In this document: one piece after another, positions 22,901 to 29,600 of the stretch
Numbering within the stretch: position 1 is the stretch's first letter
Layout: every line of letters begins with the position of its first letter
DNA from: Ophthalmolycus amberensis
Taxonomy: Eukaryota; Chordata; Actinopteri; Perciformes; Zoarcidae
Direction of reading: 5' to 3'
Length of the DNA: 64,000 nt
Assembly (NCBI GenBank): GCA_024529925.1
Contig: JAFEUB010000800.1
Coordinates: 136,501 to 200,500 of the forward strand
Notes under the pieces: generated by a model
The model's input: only the letters and a program-made list of their open reading frames with translations
The model's database searches: none
What the model was told of the DNA's origin: nothing
Made by a program: the position numbers and the translations under genes

Positions 22901-24829
22901 GTCCCTACTCTGTTGGATGTAAGTCAGTAAGCCTGTCTGTCGGTCTGTGTGCAGTGCTCCTTTGTCTCTTCATTAAAATTAAAATAAAAGAATCAAAATA
23001 AATTTGGATTTCCATCAACCCTGGTTTGTAGTAGATTAAATGGGTTTGAACCTCTTCCTTCATGTCTTAACCTGCTCCTCTTCACCTTCCTTATGACTGT
23101 GGTGGTGGAGAGCTAATGACCAGCCTCCTCAACCCTCTCCAGATATGGCTTTACCTTCTCACGTCTGCAAATGTGAACTTTCACGTAGCATTTTGAAAAG
23201 ATCTCCAGAGCTTTAACTCTCCCTCCTCCCTCTTCCTTCCGTCCTCTGACCTCCTGGTTCCTCCCTTCGTCCTCTCCTCCCTCTGGTTCTCCTCCGTGGC
23301 AGACTAAGCGTCGGTGCCTCGCCTCCGAGCCCTCCACCATCTTTATGCTGTCTCAGACCTCCAGCAGAATGAGTTTCTAACCCAGCCCTCCCAGAGGTGA
23401 CCCTCTGCCTTTCCTCCTGCCTGTAACCTGAAAACAATCCTCTCTTTATTCCTTTTTTTTGTATCCTCTTACTTTCTCCCTGCTGCTGTTCTGCATGAAG
23501 TGACTCTTTTGTTAGTGATCGCATGCCAGTGATGATGTTAGACTGTGCGTGTTTTAATGTTGTATGCATGTGTGTGTGTGTGTGTCCACAGCGTGTGAAG
23601 GATAATAGAGGGTCTGAGAGGGCCCTGACCTACCAGAGCTCTGTCACCTTACTAGATGGAATAGCTGTCAAAGAAGCCTAGAGGGCTTCGGCACGGTAAA
23701 ACACACACCCTGCTACTGTGTGTGTGTGTGTGTGATGTTAACATCCTGCAGTGATGGGGTTTACTTTGCCGTGGTGAGAAGTTTCACAGATTTGAGGGTT
23801 TTCCCTGACTAACACATGGGTGGAGTGTGAGTGTGCGTGAGGGTCTTGAAAGGTCGGTGATCTAATAATCCCTCCAGGTATCGACTAAAGCGCTCACATC
23901 CTGTTGGGTGATTCTTTACACGGAGCTCTGGCGCCCTCTAGTGACACATTTCAGCATTCGCCCCAGAGCCAGAAGGCTCAACACACAGTCGGACTGAACA
24001 TTCATGCATGTTTATCCGTCATGTTTCCATCTGCATGGTTTTGTTTGCCTCTTTTTAAGCTGCTGTATGGCGTTCCAGTATTTATTTACTCATTCGTGTA
24101 CGGGTACTTCATTTGCTCTGGCTGCATTGTGTCTGAACAGGATGGACAGGATATTATCATCACAGCTGGCCTATTAGATTAAAAGCACTTTATTAATTAA
24201 ATCATACAAATAATTGAATTGTCTGCTGACGCTGGTTCAGGTTACTGACAGAGGAAAGCCTCTTGCTTTTTGCAGCAGCTCATTTGGCCTTTGTCCCTCC
24301 AGCCATAACCTCCTTTAATCTCTGAAGATAGTATTCTATACTGTAGCACAAAGAGTTCCATTCATTAAAACTAAGGCCAAACCATCAAGAACTAGAACAC
24401 TAAAGGTAGGTATCTACAGTTTGATTTATGGCCAGCTGGGATAACAATGTCTCCTCCATGAATCTCCTCCATTGGCCCTCCACAGTAAGCATGTATTCTT
24501 CTCTGTTTTCACTTTGTTGTCTCCTTTTCCTCCCCCTCTACACACAGAATGCTGATAAACTCTACGAGGGCCAGCTGTCCGAGTTCACCCCCCTGGCGTC
24601 CCTCCACGCCCCGTCCAAGGCCGGCAGCCACCGGCGAGGCTCGGGCAACCACAGGAACGCCCCGAACCCTCGAAGGTCTGAACCCTTTACCAAGAAAATC
24701 ATGTTCACGCGCTGGCAAAGAACGCCAGACTACAGCACCTTCGCCCCCCTCCTCCGATTCGCCGATGGCTCCCGCCACTCGAAGCAGGGGCACGCCTACG
24801 GCGGGGCGGGGCCAGAGACCTCAGTCTAG
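12541..24829 (+). CDS. atp11a: atp11a, phospholipid-transporting P4-ATPase (exons 2 to end, with alternative tails)
   Basis: This is a multi-exon gene for a class 6 P4-ATPase, a flippase that moves phosphatidylserine and phosphatidylethanolamine from the outer to the inner leaflet, normally with a CDC50 (TMEM30) partner. Twenty-eight exons join in phase to 1,097 codons. The order is cytosolic N-tail, TM1-2, A domain with DGES, TM3-4 with a PVSM motif, P-domain DKTGT (Asp codon 15634-15636), N domain with KGAD, TGDK (17581-17592), GDGANDV (18278-18298) and TM5-10. With a missing exon 1 of about 13 codons and a 25-residue tail, the length is about 1,135, matching vertebrate ATP11A. ATP11A is preferred over ATP11C or ATP11B because of the near-identical N-terminus (GEENWVDSRTIY), the INTVLKY loop and the TSNGQ/FGNWTFG junction. 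The first coding exon was not found and probably lies upstream of the window. Exons are listed separately. Confidence 0.96.
12886..12975 (+). CDS. atp11a: atp11a exon 3 (into TM1)
   Basis: Thirty residues in phase 0, YTFWNFVPKN..., including FEQFRRVANFYFLIIFLVQ. This is the amphipathic lead-in and first half of transmembrane helix 1. Acceptor tcttccag, donor cag|gtaaac. Confidence 0.95.
13065..13145 (+). CDS. atp11a: atp11a exon 4 (TM1-TM2)
   Basis: Twenty-seven residues in phase 0, LIIDTPTSPITSGLPLFFVI and onward to AIKQ. It covers the end of TM1, the short exoplasmic loop that forms the lipid entry gate in P4-ATPases, and TM2. Donor cag|gtgaga. Confidence 0.95.
13240..13347 (+). CDS. atp11a: atp11a exon 5 (start of actuator domain)
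   Basis: Thirty-six residues in phase 0 starting GYEDWLRHKADN. This is the cytosolic exit of TM2 leading into the actuator domain. Acceptor ccgccag, donor agg|gtacgt. Confidence 0.95.
13484..13612 (+). CDS. atp11a: atp11a exon 6 (actuator domain with DGES)
   Basis: Forty-three residues in phase 0 (VGDVVSMKENETFPCDLILL...). It contains TTASLDGESSHK. DGES is the P4-ATPase dephosphorylation loop (DGET/S), whose Glu positions water for hydrolysis of the phospho-enzyme. Confidence 0.95.
13723..13826 (+). CDS. atp11a: atp11a exon 7 (actuator domain)
   Basis: Encodes TYYAVQDTKAYNTEKEVDSI and onward to IECEQPQPDLYK, ending after two bases of a Lys codon. Acceptor cctctctag, donor aa|gtcagt. A long (CA)n run begins about 8 nt into the following intron. 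Confidence 0.94.
13835..13883. repeat. (CA)n microsatellite in atp11a intron
   Basis: About 49 nt of CA repeat fill the left half of the 120-nt intron between exons 7 and 8, starting 8 nt after the donor. Confidence 0.95.
13947..13994 (+). CDS. atp11a: atp11a exon 8 (short actuator exon)
   Basis: A 48-nt exon completing Lys and encoding FVGRINVYMDNEPVA plus two bases of Arg. It matches the FVGRINVY segment of ATP11A. Acceptor ctacacag, donor ag|gtactc. Confidence 0.94.
14275..14339 (+). CDS. atp11a: atp11a exon 9 (actuator domain end)
   Basis: A 65-nt exon encoding RPLGSENLLLRGATLKNTEY and IY. LLLRGATLKNTE is the P4-ATPase signature before TM3. Acceptor tttttcag, donor g|gtaata. Confidence 0.94.
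14630..14711 (+). CDS. atp11a: atp11a exon 10
   Basis: An 82-nt exon encoding AVAIYTGMETKMALNYQSKT, then QKRSAVEK. YTGMETKMALN is a conserved P4 motif in the A-domain to TM3 connection. Acceptor ccttttcag, donor aa|gtaggc. Confidence 0.95.
15115..15265 (+). CDS. atp11a: atp11a exon 11 (TM3)
   Basis: Encodes SMNAYLVVYLCILISKALIN then TVLKYVWQ...DEPWYNDRT...RQRHI. It holds TM3 and the long exoplasmic loop that contacts the CDC50 subunit in related structures. Acceptor ctctgcag, donor atc|gtgagt. Confidence 0.95.
15341..15538 (+). CDS. atp11a: atp11a exon 12 (TM4)
   Basis: Sixty-six residues in phase 0. AFTDFLAFMVLFNYIIPVSM with YVTVEMQK is TM4 with the PVSM version of the P4 PISL motif lining the lipid path. 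The exon ends NTSDLNEELGQ just before the phosphorylation site. Confidence 0.96.
15616..15729 (+). CDS. atp11a: atp11a exon 13 (DKTGT phosphorylation site)
   Basis: Thirty-eight residues, VEYVFTDKTGTLTENNMEF and onward. The Asp of DKTGT (codon 15634-15636) is the aspartyl-phosphate acceptor of all P-type ATPases. The exon ends HAICNGQ. Confidence 0.97.
15987..16046 (+). CDS. atp11a: atp11a exon 14 (variable linker)
   Basis: Twenty residues in phase 0, VMPGATSMDMIDTSPGPGAR. It corresponds to the poorly conserved linker into the nucleotide-binding domain (mammalian version has a similar GIDMIDSSP stretch). Acceptor tgtactag, donor agg|gtgagc. Confidence 0.9.
16137..16303 (+). CDS. atp11a: atp11a exon 15 (nucleotide-binding domain)
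   Basis: Encodes EHEELFFRALCLCHTVQVKE, then the region to YISSSPDEVALVEGMK. SPDE is the conserved P4 N-domain motif. A (CA)n microsatellite starts about 9 nt past the donor (ag|gtggag). Confidence 0.95.
16406..16477 (+). CDS. atp11a: atp11a exon 16 (nucleotide-binding domain)
   Basis: A 72-nt exon encoding RLGFTYLRLKDSHMEILNRE and DEIE. Typical P4 N-domain strand pair. Acceptor tgtcacag, donor ag|gtgagc. Confidence 0.94.
16640..16713 (+). CDS. atp11a: atp11a exon 17 (nucleotide-binding domain)
   Basis: A 74-nt exon encoding RFQLLEVLTFDSVRRRMSVI and VRSST. FDSVRRRMSV is the conserved P4 N-domain motif around the adenosine pocket. Acceptor ttttttag. Confidence 0.95.
16799..16819. repeat. (GT)n at the exon 18 acceptor
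   Basis: A pure GT run ends 3 nt before the terminal cag of the acceptor of exon 18, replacing the usual pyrimidine tract. Confidence 0.95.
16825..16928 (+). CDS. atp11a: atp11a exon 18 (KGAD ATP-binding motif)
   Basis: Encodes GELYLFCKGADSSIFPRVVS and onward to VEHNAV. KGAD contributes the ATP-binding lysine. The acceptor is preceded by a pure (GT)n run instead of a pyrimidine tract, and a (CA)n run follows about 10 nt past the donor. Confidence 0.95.
16938..16972. repeat. (CA)n beside the exon 18 donor
   Basis: About 35 nt of CA repeat begin 10 nt past the exon 18 donor, within a 124-nt intron. Confidence 0.95.
17053..17234 (+). CDS. atp11a: atp11a exon 19
   Basis: A 182-nt exon, EGLRTLCVAYRPLSPEQYQE through KDLILLGATAVED plus part of Arg. 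LRTLCVAYR and LLGATAVEDRLQ are P-type signature stretches at the N/P domain boundary. Confidence 0.95.
17514..17765 (+). CDS. atp11a: atp11a exon 20 (P domain, TGDK)
   Basis: The longest internal exon (252 nt): LQEKAADTIESLHQAGMKVW, then VLTGDKMETAAATCYASKLF. TGDK at 17581-17592 is the P-domain catalytic loop. It continues to TRDSFSG. Acceptor cacgccag, donor gg|gtgagg. Confidence 0.96.
17891..18068 (+). CDS. atp11a: atp11a exon 21 (P domain)
   Basis: Encodes GLSGDCTDYGLIIDGATLSA through CRNCSAVLCCRMAPLQKAQ. YGLIIDG and CCRMAPLQKAQ are conserved P4-ATPase P-domain motifs. Donor cag|gtacaa. Confidence 0.95.
18227..18329 (+). CDS. atp11a: atp11a exon 22 (GDGANDV)
   Basis: Encodes IVKLIKASKEHPITLAIGDG, then ANDVSMILEAHVGI. 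The GDGANDV motif at 18278-18298 coordinates Mg2+ in the P domain. Acceptor tttctag, donor g|gttagt. Confidence 0.96.
18425..18570 (+). CDS. atp11a: atp11a exon 23 (to TM5)
   Basis: Encodes GIMGKEGRQAARNSDYAIPK then FKHLKKILLVHGHYYYIRIS... and ELVQYFFYK. It covers the end of the P domain and TM5, including the Lys of FFYK that P4-ATPases use near the lipid headgroup. Donor aag|gtagtc. Confidence 0.95.
18631..18657. repeat. Inverted repeat in atp11a intron, 11-bp arms
   Basis: gaattcaactt and its exact complement aagttgaattc flank a caact loop, in the intron between exons 23 and 24. Confidence 0.85.
18824..18883 (+). CDS. atp11a: atp11a exon 24 (TM5-TM6)
   Basis: A 60-nt exon encoding NVCFIFPQFLYQFFCGFSQQ, the TM5 end and start of TM6. 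It is nearly identical to mammalian ATP11A/ATP11C. A (CA)n run follows its donor. Confidence 0.95.
18990..19117 (+). CDS. atp11a: atp11a exon 25 (TM6)
   Basis: Encodes PLYDTAYLTLYNISFTSLPI then LLYSLIEQHINMDILRKDPS and LYR. TM6 with the NISFTSLPIL motif and the cytosolic loop to TM7. Acceptor tctccacag, donor cg|gtcagt. Confidence 0.95.
19350..19485 (+). CDS. atp11a: atp11a exon 26 (TM7)
   Basis: Encodes RDIAKNSLLRWPIFIYWTIL, TM7, then CYFLFDNTTFTSNGQ in the exoplasmic TM7-8 loop. NTT is a potential N-glycosylation sequon. The exon ends in phase 0, so it can join either the 24-nt microexon or exon 27. Donor cag|gtaaca. Confidence 0.95.
20388..20411 (+). CDS. atp11a: atp11a candidate 24-nt microexon
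   Basis: Eight in-frame codons, LMTTNTQM, between a strong acceptor (ctcctcccag) and a good donor (atg|gtaagc). They lie in the 2.5-kb intron between exons 26 and 27. About 105 nt of almost pure pyrimidine sequence precedes it. Inclusion would insert eight residues in the exoplasmic TM7-8 loop after TSNGQ. The mammalian protein I recall reads NGQ-IFGNW without this insert, so this is probably a cassette. No transcript evidence is available here. Confidence 0.55.
21959..22024 (+). CDS. atp11a: atp11a exon 27 (TM8)
   Basis: Twenty-two residues in phase 0, MFGNWTFGTLVFTVLVFTVT and FK, forming TM8. The first codon is Met where mammals have Ile. Acceptor cctctgcag, donor aag|gtaacc. Confidence 0.95.
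22127..22230 (+). CDS. atp11a: atp11a exon 28 (TM9)
   Basis: Encodes LALDTHYWTWINHFVIWGSL then IFFVVFSLLWGGIIW, covering TM9. Acceptor tcctgtag, donor tg|gtgagc. Confidence 0.95.
22339..22504 (+). CDS. atp11a: atp11a exon 29 (TM10, last common exon)
   Basis: Encodes WPFLNYQRMYYVFMQMLSSG, TM10 and then LLPDVVKKVICRTLWPTTTERIQ. It ends in phase 0 (cag|gtggct), the branch point for all alternative C-terminal exons. Confidence 0.95.
23303..23380 (+). CDS. atp11a: atp11a alternative C-terminal exon A
   Basis: A phase-0 exon after ccgtggcag encoding 25 residues (TKRRCLASEPSTIFMLSQTS, then SRMSF) and a TAA stop. It closely resembles the canonical mammalian ATP11A tail, which also ends in STIFMLSQTSS. 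A donor-like site (ccagag|gtgacc) lies 16 nt after the stop, so it may be an internal cassette carrying a stop rather than a true last exon. Confidence 0.88.
   Translation, partial: TKRRCLASEPSTIFMLSQTSSRMSF
23592..23681 (+). CDS. atp11a: atp11a alternative C-terminal exon B
   Basis: A phase-0 exon candidate after gtccacag encoding 29 residues (RVKDNRGSERALTYQSSVTL, then LDGIAVKEA) and a TAG stop. The tail ends with a dileucine-like and acidic stretch. A donor-like site (gcacg|gtaaaa) follows 14 nt after the stop, the same layout as exon A. I do not recall an exact mammalian counterpart, so transcript support is needed. Confidence 0.6.
   Translation, partial: RVKDNRGSERALTYQSSVTLLDGIAVKEA
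24548..24829 (+). CDS. atp11a: atp11a alternative C-terminal exon C (long tail)
   Basis: A phase-0 terminal exon after ctacacacag encoding 93 residues and a TAG stop. It begins NADKLYEGQLSEFTPLASLH. SEFTPLASL also occurs in the long-tail isoform of mammalian ATP11A as I recall it, which supports real coding. The remainder is basic and Ser/Pro/Gly-rich (a probably disordered cytosolic tail) and diverges from mammals. It is followed by the long 3' UTR. Confidence 0.82.
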   Translation, partial: NADKLYEGQLSEFTPLASLHAPSKAGSHRRGSGNHRNAPNPRRSEPFTKKIMFTRWQRTPDYSTFAPLLRFADGSRHSKQGHAYGGAGPETSV

Positions 24830-27800
24830 TTTATTTCTGTCTGGTGTTTTTTTGCTTCTATTCTGATATCAGATACAATAGCATCCTTTTGGAGTTGAAC
24901 TCGACGAAGGAATCATTTAACAGGTCACTGGAAAGTAAAGTTACACAAAAAGTAACTCAAACTAATTTATTCATGTTCCTGGAGTCGAATAACTGACGAC
25001 GATGCTAATAGCAGGTAATCCATCTCTGAGGGGTTACAATGAAAGTGAACTGCTCTCACGTCAGCAGCCAAGTCTGGCACAAAGCACTATGGGCCGGCTC
25101 TGGGAGGGACTCCATCCGCAGGGGCCTCGCTCGCCGCCACGACGTGCAAAGGGCTCAGCGTACTGATGTCACAACAGAACAGACTCCAGAGCTTTGACAT
25201 CTTAAAAAGAAATATGTGCACTGGCCCTTTACGCCTGCCTGCCTTTGATAGCTGGCAGTGTACTTTACTCCATGTTAAAGGATTTATAAGACTTTTTAAA
25301 GAACATTAATGATGTGTTGTGATTGCGCTGCTGATGAAGACAGTGACAGCGCTTTAGCCAGCTCGAGCTTTCTCTGACCAAACATTTCCTTTTTTCTTCA
25401 TTCCTTCCATCTCTCTCTTTCTCGTTCTGCCTCTTTTCAGGACTAACTGGTGTTGCCTGTGTGCAAACATATTATCCCGAAATACTCCCTAGGACTCTCT
25501 ACGACATTGTAAGGAGGGCTGCAGTAGAGCAAGTGTTGGAGGAGTGGATCTAAAATGGTCTTTTTATAGTCTTCGTAAAAACTTAAAGAAAGAAAGAAAG
25601 ACCCACTTTAGCTGCACATCCAACACTTGAGCTTTCAAACTCCCATGTAGCTAGTCTGGCGTGATTAGTGGAAGAGATGTGTGTTCGCTAGCAGTTGTGT
25701 TAGTTTGTTGCATTCATCTCTGCAGGATCCCTTCTGTCTTGTTGTCTTTGAAGCACTTTACCTGTCGACCTTCCTCTGACATGTACCTATAGTGCTGTGT
25801 ACACAGAGCTCTTTATGGTACAAACGGCTGACGGCTTCCCAGCTGTTTCTCCGCGCCTTAATGCCACCTTGTAAATACCACGTTCTCTTGACCTTTTTAC
25901 CAAAGAAACAAAAATACAATTTGGCGCCCTTTAGACATCGACTGCTGGATATAATGTAGCGCTAAGTGTGTGAGCTATAGGTCAATGTACACACTCGCGG
26001 TTCTGTAAAACACTAAAGTGGCCAGCAGAAAGAATATGAAAGTTCTGAGTTCAGCGCTAAATTAGATGTTAACAGTGCCCCAGACTGCTTGATGCCTTAA
26101 ATGAAAGCACGGTTTCTCTGAGATTTGGTATCGATCTTCTCACCCGATTGTTTGATGGAAAGCAAATAAGCGTATCATCCCAAATGTCAAACTATTTGAG
26201 GTTGGTACAGCTAAGATATAAAAGGAAACTTTATGCACCCATAGAGTGCATAAATATCTACAAGAGTCGAATGAGATTCTCTCCCTTGAAAAGGGTCGTC
26301 TCTGAATTCTGTCTCACACTTTCCTGCTTCAACATTTAACCTCTCTGTCTTTCTTTCTAGCTGTCTCTCTCTCTCTCGCTCTCTCTCTGTCGCTCTCTCA
26401 TTCTCCCTGTGCTGAAGTGATGCTGACGTGGGAGTTATCCTACCTCTGTGAGAGCCGCCTCCACTCGCCTGACCATGCTCTTCCTGTGTCCCCCTCTGCG
26501 TCTTCTCGGCCATCCATCTATCCATCTATCATTGTGAGACGGAGTAGAAAATATGTTTGTTTTTTGTATCGTACTTCTCTGAACCAAAGCCTTGTTGCTG
26601 CTCGAGATACTTTTAGCTGCTTTACATTAGGTGCCTTGTGGTAGTTTCTCTCTCTCTCTCTGCTGAACTGTCTTTGCTTGCTTTCTGGTACATCGACGAC
26701 TAATAAGAGGCATTTGGACCGTACGAACCAGATGATGGATGAACGGATGCATGACTGAGAGAATGGATACGTGAGTGAAATGTATCATGCTGCCCAAGAA
26801 GGCGTAATCAGAACTGAAACTGAACACACTGGAAAAATACATGTTGGATGTGATGTTGTCTTCAACCTTTATTTGAATGAGATAGAAAACTTGAAGAGCT
26901 CCGTACGATCGCTCAAAATTACATATGGGATGTTTTTTGTTGTTGATATTCTGCAGTTTCCTTCTAATTTATCATCTCTGACTTCTCAAAATGTGGGTTT
27001 TCTATTTCAATATTTATATAAAATCAACATACTGTTGGATTCTGTGGTAAAAATCCACCGAATTTGTCTCGTATTAAAGGGTCAATTGCAAAAAAAAGCA
27101 ACCTCTAGAAGTCTGCGGATCTCTATCGGCATCACTACCTAAAGTTCAATTATCGCCTTGCATGTAAATGATCCCAAAAAAAACCGTGTTTGCGGAACAC
27201 TTGCCATGTGGTAGTGAATTAGTATTATGACGTTTTACATCCAAAAGTAATTATAATTATTGTTATTGCCATCCACAAAGGAATCCACCAAATCGTTCAT
27301 TATGGGAGACGCTGTTCTAATTATTGTCATTAGTCTTTCTGAGTTGAGTAAAATACTTTCGACCACAAACAGACTATTCTTTATGATTGGAGTTTTGGCA
27401 CTTAAAAGCATCTGGAAGTCAGAATATCCTAATTATTGCCATAAACCCCGCTTCTCTGTGGGAGGTGATCTGTCCAAGAGATAGTCAGGTCCTTCCTGTC
27501 TCTCTGTCTGTCTGAGTCGTTCCACATCATTTAATGAATGAATTACAACACAAAATTCCCGCAGTTACTGTCGTGCTTTTTGTATGTTAGAGATCTTTTT
27601 ATACATTCTGGAGATTTGATGTGTGTCTTATTGACGTAGAAGAGTATTGGAACAACCAAACCAAACACTGGACATGAACGTTTGCGTATAGCTTTAATGC
27701 TTTAATAATGAACCCCCTGCACTGGACATCACCTGTCTGAGGATTGACACTCTGTCGCTGTAGAAACTTCCAAAGCCATCAAGGGTGGATTTAAGGTCTT

Positions 27801-27964
27801 ACTGTCCCGATCGCTCTTCGTCCTAACTCTCCCGATATTTCAACGCCACCTAAACTGACAGCCTTCGAACAGAATGTTATCTTTCTCTATTACAATGTAT
27901 TATTGTACAGTGTTATATTTCTCATAACCAACAGTATCTGTAAATCGCTGTACACTCAGATATA

Positions 27965-27965
<1 letters not shown>

Positions 27966-28001
<36 letters not shown>
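27966..28001. repeat. (TA)n in atp11a 3' UTR
   Basis: About 36 nt of alternating TA, 155 nt before the poly(A) signal. Confidence 0.9.
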
Positions 28002-28004
<3 letters not shown>

Positions 28005-28156
28005 AATATATATAAATGTAGTTATGTTAATTGATGTACAGTTTTGGGGTCTTTTTATATACAGTTTTTAACAGAGTCATATCAAGATTTACTTGTGGAT
28101 GTTTTTGCCAACATTTCTGTAGCTATTGATGGCAAACAACTGTACACTTGCTTGAA

Positions 28157-28162
28157 AATAAA
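28157..28162 (+). terminator. atp11a: atp11a poly(A) signal
   Basis: A consensus AATAAA in a purine-rich context is followed about 30 nt later by a T/G-rich element (tgatttttgttgttattttc). It is the first convincing end signal downstream of the three alternative stops. Confidence 0.7.
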
Positions 28163-28199
28163 AGTGGAAATATAAAAATCTGAAATAATGTGATTTTTG

Positions 28200-29500
28200 T
28201 TGTTATTTTCAGCTGCACTTCATGCCTCAGCCACGGGGAGGCAGTAGAGTATTTCTGCTGAAGAGCTTTCTGAGGCCTTTAAAGCTCAAAGTTGACGAAT
28301 CAAACGCACCTGAAGAGTTTCTAAATATCTGGAGCTGATGAGATACATTCAAAAGGATATTTCATGAGTAGAGTTCAGAGCATTTAACCAACCTGTGCTC
28401 GCATATGCTGCTCAAACTAAACTGCCAGCTGTGCTGTAAACGACACTCATGAAATGGTTAAAGAAAAGAGACAATTTTTCGATTGAATGTGTTCCCCAAA
28501 GCTGCCCCAGGGCTGCCGTCTGCACCATCTGAGGACGTCAAACAAGATTAGGATGGAGGTTTCGGATCGATTGGATTCTCTTCATCCTTTTCACTTCTCG
28601 TCTGCGCTGATCTTCCACGTCCTCTCCTCCACAGCTGGCAGCCGATGAGACCTGCTAGTGTGTCTGACAAGGATGGAGCAATATCTAGGGCAACACTGTC
28701 AAGAGGTGAAACGTGGGGAAGAAGAAGACATATGAAAAGTAGATGGTGAAAAGTGGTTGTGCATTTCCTTTGTGGTTGCACAGACCTCCATTACCATCCC
28801 CAAGATGGATTTTCTTCAGTCGCTAAATTGCAATGACTCCTTCAATCATTTTAAAACGGAGCAGAGCGATCAAAGTCTCAATGTTTTACCACCTATTTCA
28901 TCAAACGCCACTATAAATATGCATTGAGTTATACCTCTAATTTCATGTTTATGGTGTATTACTTAGTATAGATTCTGAAATATATAGAGAGGTGGGAGGT
29001 GTAATTCAAGGTGTAACCAAGTCCCGAACAACCTGTTCACCACCAATTTAGGTTTCCTTTATCTTGAACTGCTTTAGGTTAGATTGCTTGAAGCACATAA
29101 CACACTTTTTAAGGTACTGTAGGTGCCGGTGTGCGGTTGTGAGGGCTGTAGCAAAGTGTGTTAGATTGAGATGAATTCACACCTCCAATCCTGCAAAAAA
29201 TACTCAACATATCGAAAAGACATAATGAAACGGTAGAGACAGAAATGGGACTGGCAGAGAAATCAAAGGCGCTGAGTAGAGATCGGTTCGTTTTCCACCA
29301 TGTTGAGAGTCAGACTTATTTATCTGAAGCTGCAATAAAGCAACAGGTGACTGTTAAAAATATGAGAATGCAATAGTAATCCTGTAAAGTGCCATGCGCT
29401 ACATCCTCTTCCGCAGTGAGATAAGGGTTCAAGAAAACGTTTGCCATTTTGGGAAGTACGCTTATTCGCTAACTTGTTGTATCTGAACCGAGCTGTTTGG
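28200..29500. other. Intergenic, no gene recognised
   Basis: First part of the desert between atp11a and sox1. No exon-like segment or named repeat was recognised. Confidence 0.5.
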
Positions 29501-29600
29501 TAATAGAGGGTCCACAGGGCTCAATCCTGGGCCTCCTCATCTTCTTCCTCTCCCCTGGATCTCGTCCAGAATGCTGCTGCCCAACACTTTGCTCCTTTAT
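29500..29600 (+). pseudogene. Remnant of a LINE reverse transcriptase
   Basis: One frame reads EGPQGSILGLLIFFL, the eroded GVPQGSVLGPLLF motif of LINE reverse transcriptases. One frame over and directly following is LVQNAAAQHFAP, resembling the VQNAAARLL motif found further downstream in fish LINE ORF2. The jump between distant motifs and the frame change indicate an internally deleted, dead copy. Only about 100 bp are recognisable. Confidence 0.6.

Larger units (their letters stand above)
24830..28180 (+). other. atp11a: atp11a 3' UTR (about 3.3 kb)
   Basis: Non-coding sequence between the exon C stop and the poly(A) signal. It contains a CT-rich stretch (26341-26405) and a (TA)n run (27966-28001). 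A strong splice acceptor (cctcttttcag, ending 25440) opens a 36-codon frame ending in a TAA at 25551, treated under findings. A continuous 3' UTR is inferred from the absence of other exons. Confidence 0.6.

Noticed and set aside
12541..24829. The flippase gene being ATP11C or ATP11B
   Set aside because: The N-terminus, the TM3-4 loop, the DKTGT neighbourhood and the STIFMLSQTSS tail match ATP11A as recalled and differ clearly from ATP11C. SOX1 rather than SOX3 or SOX2 nearby agrees.
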